In this document: positions 31,581 to 43,141 of the stretch, in pieces
Layout of the letters: every line of letters starts with the position of its first letter
Numbering within the stretch: the first letter of the stretch is position 1
Assembly (NCBI RefSeq): GCF_947507565.1
Contig: NC_089185.1
Location: 1,922,001-1,986,000, forward strand
Origin: Oscarella lobularis
Taxonomy: Eukaryota; Porifera; Homoscleromorpha; Homosclerophorida; Oscarellidae
DNA length: 64,000 bases
Direction of reading: 5' to 3'
The notes under the pieces: generated by a model
The model's database searches: none
What the model saw: only the letters and a program-made list of their open reading frames with translations
Told to the model about the DNA's origin: nothing
Position numbers and translations under genes: made by a program

Positions 31581-34250
31581 CAGTGTTCTAGCTAGGGAGA
31601 AGAGGGAAGTGGACGGGGTCCGGGGGCTTTGCCTCCGGAAAAATTTTTGAGGGGGCGTGTCTATTTTTTGTTAACGGACCGTCGTTCTGCGCTTTTCTTA
31701 CAGAAAACAGCAATTATTTAAAAATGGCGATAGAGAGGTTAGGAAGCCTGGGTAATTCTTGTCTTCTTTTTTCCCCACAAATTTACTGCTTTTTCAAAAG
31801 GAAACTTTTCGACGTTAGGCCCTTCAGTGGCGATGCGCAACAAAGCGTCTAAAGTTTTGTCCTTCATTCTATTCCTTATTCGCGTCTTTATAAGTTTTAA
31901 TTGAGAGAAGGTTCTTTCCACAGTCGATGTGTGGACCGGGATAACTCGGCAGATTTTAGCTAGCTCACTCATGCAAGGAAAGATTTGACTTCTTGTTTCA
32001 TCCGAAGACAAGCTTAGCAGTACCTCTTCCATACTGCTTTGGGAGCAGTTAGTAATCATGAATTGCCTAAAGGAAGCCCACTCAGCTAGCATATCGGACT
32101 CCGACTGTGACAAAGCGTTGCCAAAGTGCGACGTCAGGGTTACCACTTCATCATTTCCATAGGCCATAAACGACTCAATTTGAGACCTTGATGCATTCTC
32201 CGTGCTTGGCAAGCACTTCGGGTCAAAAATTTTGAATGAGCTCAAAATTCCTTTGTCTTCAAACCGAGTTTCCAAATTTTTAATCACACCATTAAGAAAC
32301 GGCTTTCGAATGTGATTGTTGAAATAATCTTTGCCTAAATTTTTGGCAGTTTTGATTCGAATTCCCGAAGCGTCAACCCTTTCAAGAAATCGTGACAGAG
32401 TTTGCAGGTTAAAACCGTCTACTTCTCTAAGCTGTTTGAGAGATGTTATTGTTGATGAGAGCATCGTCGGTATCATGCTGTAGTCGCACTTGTCAAATTG
32501 AAAGCACTTGGACAAGTGGGAAAGATGGGGTAGTGCGTCCGCCATTAGCAAGAGTGTGCAAATGAAGTGATAGTCAGATATGAGATTCATCAGACCGACT
32601 GCTTTCGCGTCTCCCCTTTCTTCGCCTTCACGTTCCAGACTGAGAGCAAGAGACGAAAACGACACTTTTATGCGCTGCACGCACTTTTCGTAGCTGAGCC
32701 ACCGAGTAGTACATGACGCAACAAGCTCGCCTTTTTCGTGTAAAAGAGTTTGCACAGCTCTTAAACCAGCCGTTCGCACAGGGCTGTTTTCGAAGTAGTC
32801 GTATAATTGCCTTACAATATTATTGAACTTTTTCACGTAAGGTACAGCATCACCCGCTTGCGACGACGCCAAGTTCAATCTGTGAGACGCACAATGTACA
32901 CCAATCGCTGACGGAGTTAACGCTTTCAATCTTGCAACGACTCCGTTACGGCAGCCGGTCATAGTAGCGGCTCCGTCAGTAGCAATGCCTCGTAGCTTTT
33001 TCAGGTTCAACTGTGCGGCTTCCGCATACTGAAGTATTTTCTTTGTTATTGTTTCAGCGTTGAGGGAAATAACAACGCTACTATTGTCCTCGCGGTCAGT
33101 GACATCGATAGGATGCAGGACATCGATAACAGTCAAGTAATGACTCTGCAGCTCGCCCGAATCCTTATTGATGAAACGTCCGTGAATAGCTAACTGTACC
33201 GTTACTGTGCAGTCCGTTGTTTCGTCAAATAAGATAGCAAAATGATCAGCTGTCTTCATTTGTGACAAGATGTCCGCTTCAATGACATCAGATAAAACAA
33301 AAAGCATTTCTTGAATTGCAGACGCTGACGTGTACGTTGCATTCTTGGCTGTGCGAATCATTTTCTTAATTTCCACCCCCAAGAATCCGCAAAAATCTAG
33401 AATAGGCTCAAAGTTGGTTGTGTGAGCTATTTTCTGTTTCGCAAGAAAATACAAGCAAGAGAACGCCATTTCGATTCCTCGACGCGGAATAGGCGGATTA
33501 ACGGCAGCTATTTGACTTGTAGACGATGTTGCCTCCTTTGCAACACTCTCTTTATGACTTGCACTTTTTTCGTGTTTTAGCACGCTCTGAAGCCGAAATC
33601 TGCGGCAAGGTTTCCCAATCCAAGCTTCCCCAGAGCGTGACTGGCAATGCTTTGTGCACAGGGTGCAAATCATTCCTTTGTCTTTTTCAGTGTATCTGCA
33701 AAGAAATATATATATTGGAATAAATTCATACACAAAATGTTGACGCCTGCTTTGACTTCTTCCCACTAGATGCCCTTGATCCGCTCATAGATGGTCCGCT
33801 TCTGCTAGACATCCGGGACGTCGATTGAACTTCGTCAGAGGAGGATTCGTCGCTTTCATTCTCCCTTCCAGTCGGGTCGTAGTGGTGTACATTGTCAACG
33901 ACCTGGTTATCGCTAAGTCCTCCTGACTCGCCTAGGACTTCTATTTCAGGTTCCGATTCATTTCCGCTTTCGCTGCTTGACGTTTCGCGCTGGCCGCCGT
34001 GCGTCTTGTGTTGGCGCTTTCTGGAAAGGCCGCCAAAGTACTTCAACAGCGACATAAGACAAGCGAAGGGTTGATAACTGTGCTAAGAGATGTCGAAACG
34101 CCTAACTGAAAGACGTGCCCTAGCGCTGCGGGATTTTATTAAGAAACATGAATTTTTTTATCAGGTGGTCGGAAAAAAAAATTCGGTGGACGGCGAAAAC
34201 TCGGAGGGGGTCGGGCCCGACCACCTCTGACCACCGTAGCTAGAATTCTG
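31581..34250 (-). mobile_element. hAT transposon, 2670 bp
   Basis: Ends CAGTGTTCTAGCTAGG (31581) and the complement of CAGAATTCTAGCTACGG (ending 34250) are imperfect inverted repeats. They are flanked by the direct repeat AGAATC at 31575-31580 and 34251-34256; an 8-bp duplication with two changed bases is possible. The interior carries a transposase on the minus strand. Removing the element and one repeat restores the family Y frame ...IVPIESCDIS, which confirms the boundaries. Confidence 0.88.
31739..34055 (-). CDS. hAT transposase (ZNF862/ZBED-like), probably two exons
   Basis: A 675-codon frame (33766-31739) with a zinc-binding N-terminus (MICTLCTKHC, then HEKSASHKE), a DUF4371-like region, the RNase-H-like core with FAILFDETTD (first Asp) and IATDGAATMTG (second), HCASHRLNLA, and the C-terminal dimerisation region VIPVHTSTVERTFSQLKLIK which includes the conserved Glu. 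An upstream frame 34055-33726 starts MSLLKYFGGLSRKRQHK, a usual beginning for this group, and is Ser/acidic-rich. It is probably exon 1, joined through a short intron ending TTTCTTTGCAG near 33695. The exact donor is unresolved. No internal stop. The start used for the longer frame lies inside the presumed intron. Confidence 0.9.
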
Positions 34251-34570
34251 AGAATCATGTGACATTTCAGTGGGTTGTTTGCTTTATTTACCCTCCGTTG
34301 TTCTTTACGACATATTTTTAGAAATCTTCTCTTGCCGGGTATTCTATGGACCATCCACATCCTCTGTTGTTTGGAAGTGGATGACATGCGACGAAGTTTG
34401 TCGCAATCGCGGAAGTGTTCGAATGCCAGTTATAGCACGGACGTCATTGGCTGAGAAAGAGCAATTGAGATCGCGAGTCAATGGCCCTTGCGATGATGAA
34501 GACGAGAGCGCTACTTCCGATGACGACCGCGTTAACGACGACTTTGACGACTCTTTTGCTTTGTTTTAAA

Positions 34571-34930
34571 TGTCTTAGAACGACAAAACAGAAGTGTCAT
34601 CAAGATGCTCTACGGAAACCTCTAGAGCATATTCACAATAAGCGTGATGTACCTGTCAGGGTTGCTGAAGAGCCTGACAATGAGGTCGATACTAATGCCG
34701 TTGCCTTTCAAGTTAAATTAGACGACCAGTGGGAACGAATAGGGTACGTAGCGTCGGAGCTCGCTGTTCACGTCAAGGACGCCATGCGCAACAACGCCAT
34801 ACAGTCACTGCAAGTAAAATGGATTAAATATCGCTACTGGCCTAGATCTGGTTTTGGCTTTTATGCCGCAATAAAGGTCACTAGAAAAGGAAGATGGCAG
34901 CATGATGTTTACCTGAAGTCGTGGTCTTAG
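34571..34930 (+). CDS. HIRAN-like C-terminal exon, likely end of gene Y
   Basis: The frame reads VPVRVAEEPDNEVDTNAVAF, then WERIGYVASELAVHVKDAM, then VKWIKYRYWPRSGFGFYAAI and ends in a stop at 34930. The E..N..D.NAVAF...GYV...A block is HIRAN-like, here followed by a conserved W/K/Y-rich segment. It follows the family Y exon after an intron and an acidic stretch (34430-34570: DDEDESATSDDDR). It may be the DNA-end-recognising part of the Y protein. Gene boundaries between 34270 and 34570 are not resolved. Confidence 0.5.
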   Translation, partial: CLRTTKQKCHQDALRKPLEHIHNKRDVPVRVAEEPDNEVDTNAVAFQVKLDDQWERIGYVASELAVHVKDAMRNNAIQSLQVKWIKYRYWPRSGFGFYAAIKVTRKGRWQHDVYLKSWS

Positions 34931-35007
34931 TCGACATCTCTGCCATCTGAATTCACTAAAACTTTCTTTGTAGTGCTCATAAGATTTTTGTTAGCACAGA
35001 CTTTTAG

Positions 35008-35409
35008 CTAAATAATAATTGGGGGAAGGGGCACTGGCTTTGCGTGGAATTCTTTCCTCACGCTGAGTTTACCACGTGTCAGCATAACGGCTCGCCCCAG
35101 AGGCTTCTTCCCAACGACTCCGAGACGAGTTGGTTTAGTTCGCTTGTCAGAACTGTTTTCATAGTTATCGTCTTTTTCGTCAAATGATGGTGAATCGTCG
35201 GTGGAGTATCGGACATTGCTTTCGGTAACGTAGTAGAAGGGACTGCCATTATCGATCTTCTTCGAAAATTCCATGCAGAGCACCCGCCATCGATCTTGAA
35301 CGGTTTTTACCGTAAAATTCGCGCCAACTTGCTCATGGAGAATGCTGAAAAGTACTCCACGTCGTCCGAAGTCCCTGCTCGTGGATTTTCGAAGCTTGAC
35401 GTGCAGCAC
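35008..35409 (-). CDS. Myb/SANT- or MADF-like fragment
   Basis: Minus-strand frame with GRRGVLFSILHEQVGANFTV and KTVQDRWRVLCMEFSKK, a three-helix DNA-binding pattern, followed by an acidic linker (DDSPSFDEKDDNYENSSDK) and a basic tail. It lies between the convergent genes Y and X, on the same strand as X but beyond its stop. It could be the first exon of a third gene or an alternative 3' exon. No start codon choice is certain. Confidence 0.4.
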   Translation of the reverse strand: MLHVKLRKSTSRDFGRRGVLFSILHEQVGANFTVKTVQDRWRVLCMEFSKKIDNGSPFYYVTESNVRYSTDDSPSFDEKDDNYENSSDKRTKPTRLGVVGKKPLGRAVMLTRGKLSVRKEFHAKPVPLPPIII

Positions 35410-35537
35410 AAGTGACGTCGCCTGTACTCTTGGCTCTCGATGTTTGTGACGACAGCAATTAAGGTTTCTCTGGAGAATCCAAGAATGTTATGTACAGACC
35501 TAAAATGAATGTTGTCATTAGCTGCAACAATCGAATA

Positions 35538-38500
35538 TTAATCAAGTGTTACTTGTTCATTTCCAACGTTGACATCATAATTTTCATTGTGCCAAGGCAA
35601 GAACTCGTCTAAAATCATATTGAGCATATTGTAATTAAACTTTGACCGTTGAAGCTGGCTCAAGCCGCGAGAGTCCGATGCCATGTGCCACTCGTAAATG
35701 GTGCGAAAGTAGTGCGCTTCGTTGCGGAAACCTCTCGACTCGAGGTAACTTGCGACTGATCCTGACAGCAGCCTTTCGGCACCCCGAACACTTTGCTTCC
35801 GCAATCCCGCCAACGCAGCGAAAGTAAGACTTGTCTCACCCGACTTCAGAGCTTCACTGAGACACTCGAGATTCAAAAACGATGGCCCACCTCCCCGAGT
35901 GTGGCTGGCAATGCGCTGTATTGTAAGGAGTCAATTTACCAGTAAGTAATAGCGCAACATGCACAAATAACCTTAAGGATATGATTGTGATCCTCGCGAT
36001 CATGATATTCCCCTCCACTGTTGCTGTCTATTTCTGGAGCGTAAAGGAATGTCCAAAAGTTCACTCCGTCTGCCGAAAAGTTACGTATCTCCAACTGGAA
36101 CTGGAGCTGTGCTAATAATGACCGAAGACAGTCTTTTTCGGTCTCATATAGGTCATATGTTAGTGGTTCTGAAAGAAATAAGTCAGTATCGACTGCCATG
36201 ATACTGTTTCGGCTTTTACCTCCTTGCCACGTATGTATTTCGTATCCGTAAGGAACAAGCTTCCGTCGTTCGGCTCGTATTACGCCAATCCAAGTTTTGC
36301 CTTTGTCCAAACCAGGGCGAATTTCTCTCAGAAGCGTTTTGGGAACTGCTGGATGATAGTCCACGGCTTCAGCAGTTACACCCGTACAGGACATATTGAA
36401 ATCTCTAATCACCTCATTTCTCTTACGTTTTGGCATAAAGTATCTTCGCAGCTTCTCCAAACCAATCTTTTTAACTTCGTTGCGCACATTTGCACGAATC
36501 TGTATAATATTGGTGGGTCGTTCATTTCCCTGGTTGCGGAGCGAGTTGAATTCTCCGTCCGTCACTAAACCTTAAAGACCAATTTTGTCAGCTGCAAATG
36601 CGACCACAACTTAATCGTCACCTCGCACTTTCATTCCCTTATTCTCCATCGCTTCCTGAATTTTGTTAGCTAGCCCGCGCATCTGCTTATCTGAGATTCC
36701 TCGCACAGGGAGCATTTGAACGGGGAATAGCGTAAGGATGGCGTGACCTCTTTTCCGGGCTGATCATAAAGACGAGAGCATGCGAGGCGGGGTTTCTTAA
36801 AAGCCGCAGAATTCCCTGCACAAGTTCAGGTGCTGTTGTCCGAACCTACAATTTCTTATGTCTCTCTTGAATTTTTCTAAACATTATCCTACCGTTGTCA
36901 ATTTGTTTGTAATCATTGCAATAGACTCATCACGATCATTGAGAGAGTCGAGTATGTCTTCAAGAGATGCGATGAGGCTTGAGGATTCGTCAATGGCTGT
37001 CTCCAGGTCGTTTATAGTCCACAAAAGGGACTGGAAGGTATTTTCATCCTTTTTTTGGATTGCGCTTTTTTGCCATGGTCTTTTTCATCGTTTCAAGTTC
37101 TATAGTATTATTTGTCTGTGAATGAAAGACGGAAGTATCATAGGTGCATTCTTGATTGCAATCTTCCTCTGTAGCTCTGCACTTTAGCACAAAAAAACTG
37201 CAATCGTCTCTTATCATCACCGTAGTTTGTCTCGGTTTTAGACAGGGCTGCTTTAACCGCGAAACGAGAGAGACGTATACCTCGTATTCGGCTTGATCGT
37301 CGTTCAAGTCAACGTCACCTGCCCACTCGTGATTCATTGACTCTTGCACGCCAGGATTGACGTCACAAGCATCAGCTTTGATCCAAAAATGTGAGTCGGG
37401 GTGAGAACTTGCTGCATACGTCAGTGCCGTTTCCTGCAGCAAGAGAAACGTTGATACGTACATATATAAGCATGCACGTGCACACGATGCAATAGTTACT
37501 TGAATGACAGATCCTTTTGAAAATCCACATAACGCTCGGCGTCTTTGAAATGTCGATATTGAAGGTGCAGCATTGTTGATTTTTGCCTAAGACATGAATG
37601 AAACGTGTGTTTAAAGCTTGGCTTCGATGCTCACATTTCCTGGAATCATCTCAGATTGAGAAAGCGGAGGGAAGCTCTGCCAGCAAGGACCCCGATGCAG
37701 GCTCATCCATCGATGCCCAAAGTTGTGAAACATCGTTTCACACCAGACTAGGTAATCCGGTGGACAGGCTGACATCTGCATCAAACGGTCAAATATTAAA
37801 CGGATATAAAACCGTACACCTGCCTTTGACTTATGCGATGAATTGAAAAAGTTGATTTGATACTCATTAAACCCGTCGGCATTCTCGTTAGTGGAAGAAG
37901 AGTCGAATTGCCCGAACCGTTCGAGTTCCACAACAACGTGCCAGCCCAAGCAGCATGTTCGACCGGTTAGCAAGTTGGAGTTCTAGCATTCCGTTCAAAC
38001 TCGCCTGAATGTAGTCACTGACGTTGTTGTCCACCCCAAGCGACTTTGCGGCGTCACTGAAAGCCTTCCCGATAAATTCAATCTATTCAAAAGTGAAATG
38101 CAGCTACCGGATAAGTGGGTATATATAACCTGATCGTTTTGCGTCCATGAGGCAAAAGAGGGTGTACAGCTCGTCGCCAATGCTGTCAGTTTGGGTTGAC
38201 GAAGACACTGTGTCAACTCCTACTTGAGTTTCCACAGAGGAACGCGATATTATCTTTTCCCTGAAATCTGCCTGTGCGTCAGCAGGTGAAGCATACTTTC
38301 CTATCATCATGCGTTGAACTCTGGTCCTCAAAGCAGAAGCTAAAATTGATTGTTCTGTCTGAGTAATGGGCAGTATAGTGTGCTATATACGTACCTGTTC
38401 TGGAACTGTCATCGGTTAGCTGAGAATTGTATCCAGCAGCTACCGTCTCCCAAACGGGTGAACGAGAGCTCATCGTAGGCCAAATTAAAGGAGAAACGTT

Positions 38501-38680
38501 GAAAATAGCCGACGCTAAGCGGAGATCGTCATCGCCAGTCCAAACGGAGAAAAGGCTTTTGCGCGAGCGAGACTGGACTTCATGCAAGACGACCTCTTCT
38601 TCAACGCTGCGAGACTGCTTTGAGGCTTGAACGGGCGTATTTCCAGTAGGAGTGCACTGGTCTCTATGCCTTTTCGACAT
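35538..38680 (-). CDS. Family X multi-exon gene, copy A (unnamed)
   Basis: An uncharacterised gene of at least eight exons. Clear exons: 38680-38395 (ATG, MSKRHRDQCTP; Myb/SANT-like FSVWTGDDDLRLASAIF...WETVAAGY), 38339-38130 (SALRTRVQRMMIGKYASP), one from about 37437 (SHFWIKADACDVNPGVQESM, HEWAGDVDLNDD), one ending 36893 (LNDRDESIAIITNKLTT), one about 36852-36622 (ELVQGILRLLRN, HALVFMISPEK), then 36570-35972 (GLVTDGEFNSLRNQG... DREDHNHILK) and 35915-35538 (RIASHTRGG... LTFAALAGLRKQSV, stop). Terminal introns are 51 and 56 bp, phase-consistent. One extra base in a G4 run at 36722-36725 shifts the frame; exons at 37.0-38.1 kb are only partly resolved. I recall similar unnamed predicted proteins in other invertebrates but cannot verify this. 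Confidence 0.55.
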
Positions 38681-38746
38681 CGTGGTTCTTCTCACAGCTA
38701 TAACTGCAGAAATGAGCCGTTGAGAAGCGGGAACAAACATGAACAT

Positions 38747-39479
38747 GATAGAGAAAGATTATACATTAGAGCGAAGCTGGAATTCGTATATAAGCGAATG
38801 GAAGATTTGGCCGATTGACAGGCAAACGTGAGCGCTGTCAAATTCTGTCAACCTGAATCCCGTACTCAATCAAAATTATGCAACCCCACTTCGTTGCTTG
38901 CGTACAGGCAATCGAAACGAAAAAAAGATGCGATAGTCAAGAAAAAGACCGAGTTTCAGCAAACTTCTGGGTAAAAAACGTGCGCTAGCGAACTACCCCC
39001 CTGAGTGATCTATTACGGATTGCTTTTGCACCTTTGCAACTGACGTGTGAACATAAGCAGTGTTCTATTATAGATATTACAACACACTATCCATACATTA
39101 CCTACCGCTTCATCCCAAAAGCTCAGCTGCTGGCCCATGTGAGCCACGTGTAACATCTGAGTAACTCTCCCTAAACCATTAGTTGAGTATGCACCCCGCC
39201 CTAGACCTATCACAACACTATCATATTATCTTATGCTCATCAAATTCTAAACCGTATAACTGAAACACTGAAAGTAACGTCACCCCATACGTTCCCGTTC
39301 TTACGTATATCGTTTCCTATCACGAATAAATGACCGAAGCTAATAAGATCTTGATATAGTTAAAGGCTAAGTATCATGCAATAACTTTTTTAAATTTTCC
39401 ATTTCATGTTGAAGTTCTGTCTTTTCTGAGCATTTTTGCGTAGTTTTGTCTACACTACTAAGATGAAAAAGACGTCACG
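38747..39479. other. No gene recognised
   Basis: AT-rich spacer upstream of gene X; nothing supported. Confidence 0.3.
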
Positions 39480-39960
39480 GCCTACCGCGCGTTAAATACG
39501 GCGCGAGTAACTCTAAGCTTCGCTTCAAATTTCTTCGTTCGCGCTCGCGGCGGCCGTGCGCGAACTGCTTCCGCCGCCGTGCGACGAAAATCGTGACATT
39601 TCTATAGAAGCGCCTTTGTCGGGGTCCCCGGGATCCCGCGCACGACGTCGCTCGACGTCACCGTCACGTGCTGTGCGAAGAGCTAAGACTATTCGCGACG
39701 TCGAACGCGCAAAGTCGTTCTGCTATTAGCTTCGAAACGCTTCGAAGTATGCTTTCGAAAGCGTTGCGCGACCGTGGCGTTTCGTTTCGTCTGTTTTAGT
39801 CTAGGGTGGCGATGACGTCATTCTTTGCGTCATCACCTCTGGGCGCGTTTTCTCGCCGATTTATTTATGTCCCTCTCCCGCGCTTCTCGGTGTCCCACCG
39901 TTGCCTTTTAGAGGGATGCGACCATGTAATAAATACCGAGTTATTTACTTAGCCGGTTCT
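39480..39960. promoter_or_regulatory. GC-rich island, possible solo LTR or promoter
   Basis: CpG-dense block with repeats of CGTCGACGTC-like sequence, several GACGTCA (CRE-like) sites around 39650-39830, TATTTATG near 39865 and AATAAATA near 39930. This promoter-plus-poly(A) order would suit an LTR, but no terminal repeat pair was found. Confidence 0.25.
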
Positions 39961-40086
39961 AATAAAAATTGGACTGCTCATAGGTACTGCACCGTTTTGC
40001 TTTTAGTCGACCAGAAAAATGCTACTTATTTTGTAGGACCGTCGTACTGACAAATACGCAAAAATTAGATTTTCTCCAAACAGAGG

Positions 40087-41675
40087 CCTTCCCTCTTATA
40101 ATAATTTATCCGGGTGTTTGTGCCTTGAGGCGAGTACCTGGAGTTAGGAACTGTTTTGATAACAATAAATAATCGAGCTAGAGTCAGGGACTACTGGAGT
40201 ATCTATTTAATGAAGCCGGAGTTAGGGACTGAGATAGATTTGATTGGGCCGGAGTTAGGGACTGGGTATCTGAGGACCTTTTTTCTGACTCCGGCTCTCA
40301 TTGCTGAAAGTTAAAGGTTAAACATGCGTATGGACTTTCCCGTAGTGCAGGCCGTTGTGTAACCAACGCTAATATCACAGATTGAAGCTGGAGTTAGGGA
40401 TCGACTGTTTAGATAACAGAAATAATCAATCCGGAGCCAGACACCGATTTCTAATAGAAATAGTCAAGTCACGGTTAGGAACTGAGTATCTAATAGGAAT
40501 TGTCAAGTAGAGACCTTCTCTCCTATAATGATTTATGGACAGGGTGATTGTGTCTGGAGGCGAGTACCTGGAGTTAGGGGACGGTATTAGTGACAGAAAT
40601 AATGAAGCTAGGGACTACTGGAGTGTTTATCGAATAAAGCTGGAGTTAGGGACTGAGTATCTGATAGACTTCATTGGGCCGGAGTTATAGGGAATGTGTA
40701 TCTGAGGACGTTCGTCTCTTTTTTCTGACTCCGGCTCTCATTGCTGGAAGTTCTCTCCCCCAGAGGTTAATTAATATGCGTGTGGACCTTCCCGTAGTGC
40801 ATGCAGTAGTGTAGCCAACGCTAATAACACAGCTGGAGCAAGGAATCGACTGTTTATATAACAGGAATATTCAAGCAGGAGTCAGAGACTGATTTCTAAT
40901 AGAAATATTCAAGTCGGAGTTAGGAACTGAGTGTCTAATAGGAACTGTCAAATTGGAGTTCCCTGTCCTTTCTTCTTTTTGTTCCCCTATGCGTTTCTCA
41001 CACTACGGGAGGCCATATAAGCGGTCTATATGCATGATGCATATTCACCGCTGGGAAGGAGAACTTTTAGAAAAAGAGGGAAAGCTATTAGTAAGACCTT
41101 GACTGCTAGCCTTCCCTCCTATAATAATTTATCAGGGTGTTTGTGCCTAGAGGCGAGTACCTGGAGTTAGGAACTGTTTTGATAACAGAAATAATCAAGC
41201 AAGAGTCGATCAGGAACTACTGGAGTATCTATTAATTAAAACCGGAGTTAGGGACTGAGTATCTAATAGATTTGATTGGGACGGAGTTAGCCAGGGACTG
41301 GGTATCTGAGGACCTTTTATCTGACTCCGGCTCTCATTGATAGAAGTTCTGTTCTCCAGAGGTTAATATGGGTAATATGCCAACGCTAATACTGTAACAC
41401 AGAAATAATGAAGCTGGAGCTAGGGATCGACTGTTTATATAACAGAAATAATCAAGCCGGAGTCAGAGACTGCTGCCTAATACTAATATTCAAGTCAGAG
41501 TTAGGAACTGAGTCTCTAATAGGAGTTTTCAATTTGGAGTTCCCTGCCCTTTCACACTACGGGAGGCCATATCAGCGGCATGATGCATATTCACCGCTGG
41601 GAAGGAGAACTTTCAGAAAAAGAGGGAAAGCTATTAGTAAGACCAATACCCGGGCGAAGCCGGGTTGACTGCTAG
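40087..41675 (+). mobile_element. Tandem array of three non-autonomous Helitron units
   Basis: Units start with CCTTCYCTCYTATAATRATT at about 40087, 40514 and 41110. Unit 3 (41110-41675) ends with a full Helitron terminus. Unit 2 (40514-41109) ends TTGACTGCTAG at 41109 but lacks the 20 bases holding the hairpin. Unit 1 also lacks the last ~170 bp. Each unit contains several degenerate copies of GGAGTTAGGGACTGAGTATC. No coding frames. Confidence 0.75.
41648..41675 (+). other. Helitron 3' hairpin and CTAG end
   Basis: ACCCGGGCGAAGCCGGGT at 41648-41665, CTAG at 41672-41675, then T. Same family as the ends at 4063 and 59350. Confidence 0.9.
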
Positions 41676-41760
41676 TAATATATGAAAGAAATTGAAGTTA
41701 GCGCGCGCATTACTTCATTCATTCGCGACTATCGCCTTTTTCTTCATGGATTTGCAACCG

Positions 41761-43103
41761 TTCTTTGCTTTCTTCTCTTCGGAGCGCTTTCGAACGAACA
41801 GTCGACGATACTTGGGCGGTGCGATGCGAATAGAGCGTCGAAGAAGACGGCGACGAGCTTTCGTTCTATTCGCTGCATCACTAGCGAACATTCTTTCGCT
41901 CTTCTCGTCGCAGTTAGGAAGGAGACGGGCATGGACGTTGCCGAGGCGCGTGTTCTTTTGGTCTAGCTCTCTTTCAGGCTAAATTTCAACCGCCCAGACC
42001 TCCCTCTTTCTGGAACTACGTGTGCTGGGAAACGTTCGACGACGACACGTGGAAACGGAATTTTAGGATGAGTCGAGAGACTTTTCTTTACGTCTGCAAT
42101 CAGGTAAAATAAATTGATTTATACTAAACTGCATTGTATGCAGAAATTTAATTAGCTGAAGGGAGCAATTAACGGGAAAAATACTCGAATGCGAACGGCA
42201 GTTAGCGTCGAAAAAAGAGTTGGAGTGACGCTGTGGTTTTTAGCGACGACGGCCGAATACCGGACACTAGCTCACCTTTTTGGAATTGGTCGATCGACAG
42301 TTTGCAATATTGTCCAGGAAACGTTGAAGGCGATTGTGTCTGTCCTTATGCGGCAGTACATTACGTTTCCGAATGGAAGCGGACTACAAGACGTCATAGA
42401 GGGGTTTTCGGAACGATTCGGGGTCCCTCAGTGTGCGGGCGCAATCGACGGGAGTCACATTCCTGTGACACCCCCGGCACTGGATCCCACGGACTACTAC
42501 AATCGAAAGGGGTGGTACTCAATGATTCTACAGGCGGTGGTTGATCACAATTATCTTTTCCGGGATATTTGTACGGGCTGGCCTGGAAGTGTCCACGACG
42601 CAAGAGTTTTTGGAAATTCAAAGCTTTACCGATTGGCTGAAGCGGGAGTCATTCTTGGTAAAGAAGATCCACGTGACATCGAAGGCTGCAGAATCTCTCC
42701 ATATTCTATTGGTGACTCCGCCTATCCACTGCTTTCGTGGTTAATGAAACCATTTGTGCACGGATCTGAGATGTCAGACTCTCAGAAAATATTTAGCTAT
42801 CGGCTGTCAAGCGCACGAATCGTCGTTGAAAATGCCTTTGGGAGGCTGAAGGCACGCTGGCGTCGACTTAGAAAAACGAAGGACGTCGCTACCTGCAACG
42901 CACCGTCAATCATCGCTGCCTGCTGCGTACTTCACAATATCTGTGAGATTCACGGCGAGGGACTGGACGAGGCATGGCAGAACGAGCAGGACGAGTCGAC
43001 GGCGTTTTTGCAGCCAGCAGGACAGCTCAACGGAGAGGAAGGGCTGGAAGGTGCCGCTTCAATTCGCGCTGCCTTAGCAAGGTACTTTGTAAATGATCAT
43101 TAG
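41761..43103 (+). CDS. PIF/Harbinger nuclease (HARBI1-like)
   Basis: DDE-type transposase nuclease. The main exon 42156-43103 contains VGVTLWFLATTAEYRTLAHL (HTH), CAGAIDGSHIPV, ICTGWPGSVHDARVFGNS, YSIGDSAYPLLSW and RIVVENAFGRLKARW, so all acidic motif positions are present. A 52-bp phase-0 intron (42104-42155) joins it to an exon from 41978 (AKFQPPRPPSFWNYVCWETF ... FRMSRETFLYVCNQ). An upstream frame from about 41761 (MDLQPFFAFF, poly-Arg, RRRAWTLPRR) fits the usual Arg-rich N-terminus. It would join with phase 0 only through a 28-bp gap (41950-41977), too short for a normal intron, so the first exon is uncertain. The Helitron array ends just upstream at 41675. A Myb-like partner converges from the right. 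Confidence 0.88.
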
Positions 43104-43141
43104 GTTTATATTATAATATAAGTTATATGTATTTACTCACA

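Larger units (their letters stand above)
31357..34269 (+). pseudogene. Family Y conserved exon, copy 2, split by a hAT element
   Basis: The exon runs 31357-31580, then a hAT element (31581-34250), then resumes after the AGAATC duplication at 34257-34269. Rejoined it is 79 codons, phase 0 at both ends, from acceptor GTGTTTAG to donor GTGGGT. It shares EEIDYVVPCFNVLHVRL, FLINSSTI, QWPELIVPIES and CDIS with the copies at 9730-9984 and 45226-44981, and ends at the same intron position. The gene probably continues to the HIRAN-like frame at 34.6-34.9 kb. It converges on the family X gene at 35.5-38.7 kb. Biochemical function is unknown. Confidence 0.6.

Noticed and set aside
39480-39960. Complete LTR retrotransposon
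   Set aside because: No second LTR, primer-binding site or coding region is adjacent; kept only as a GC-rich island.
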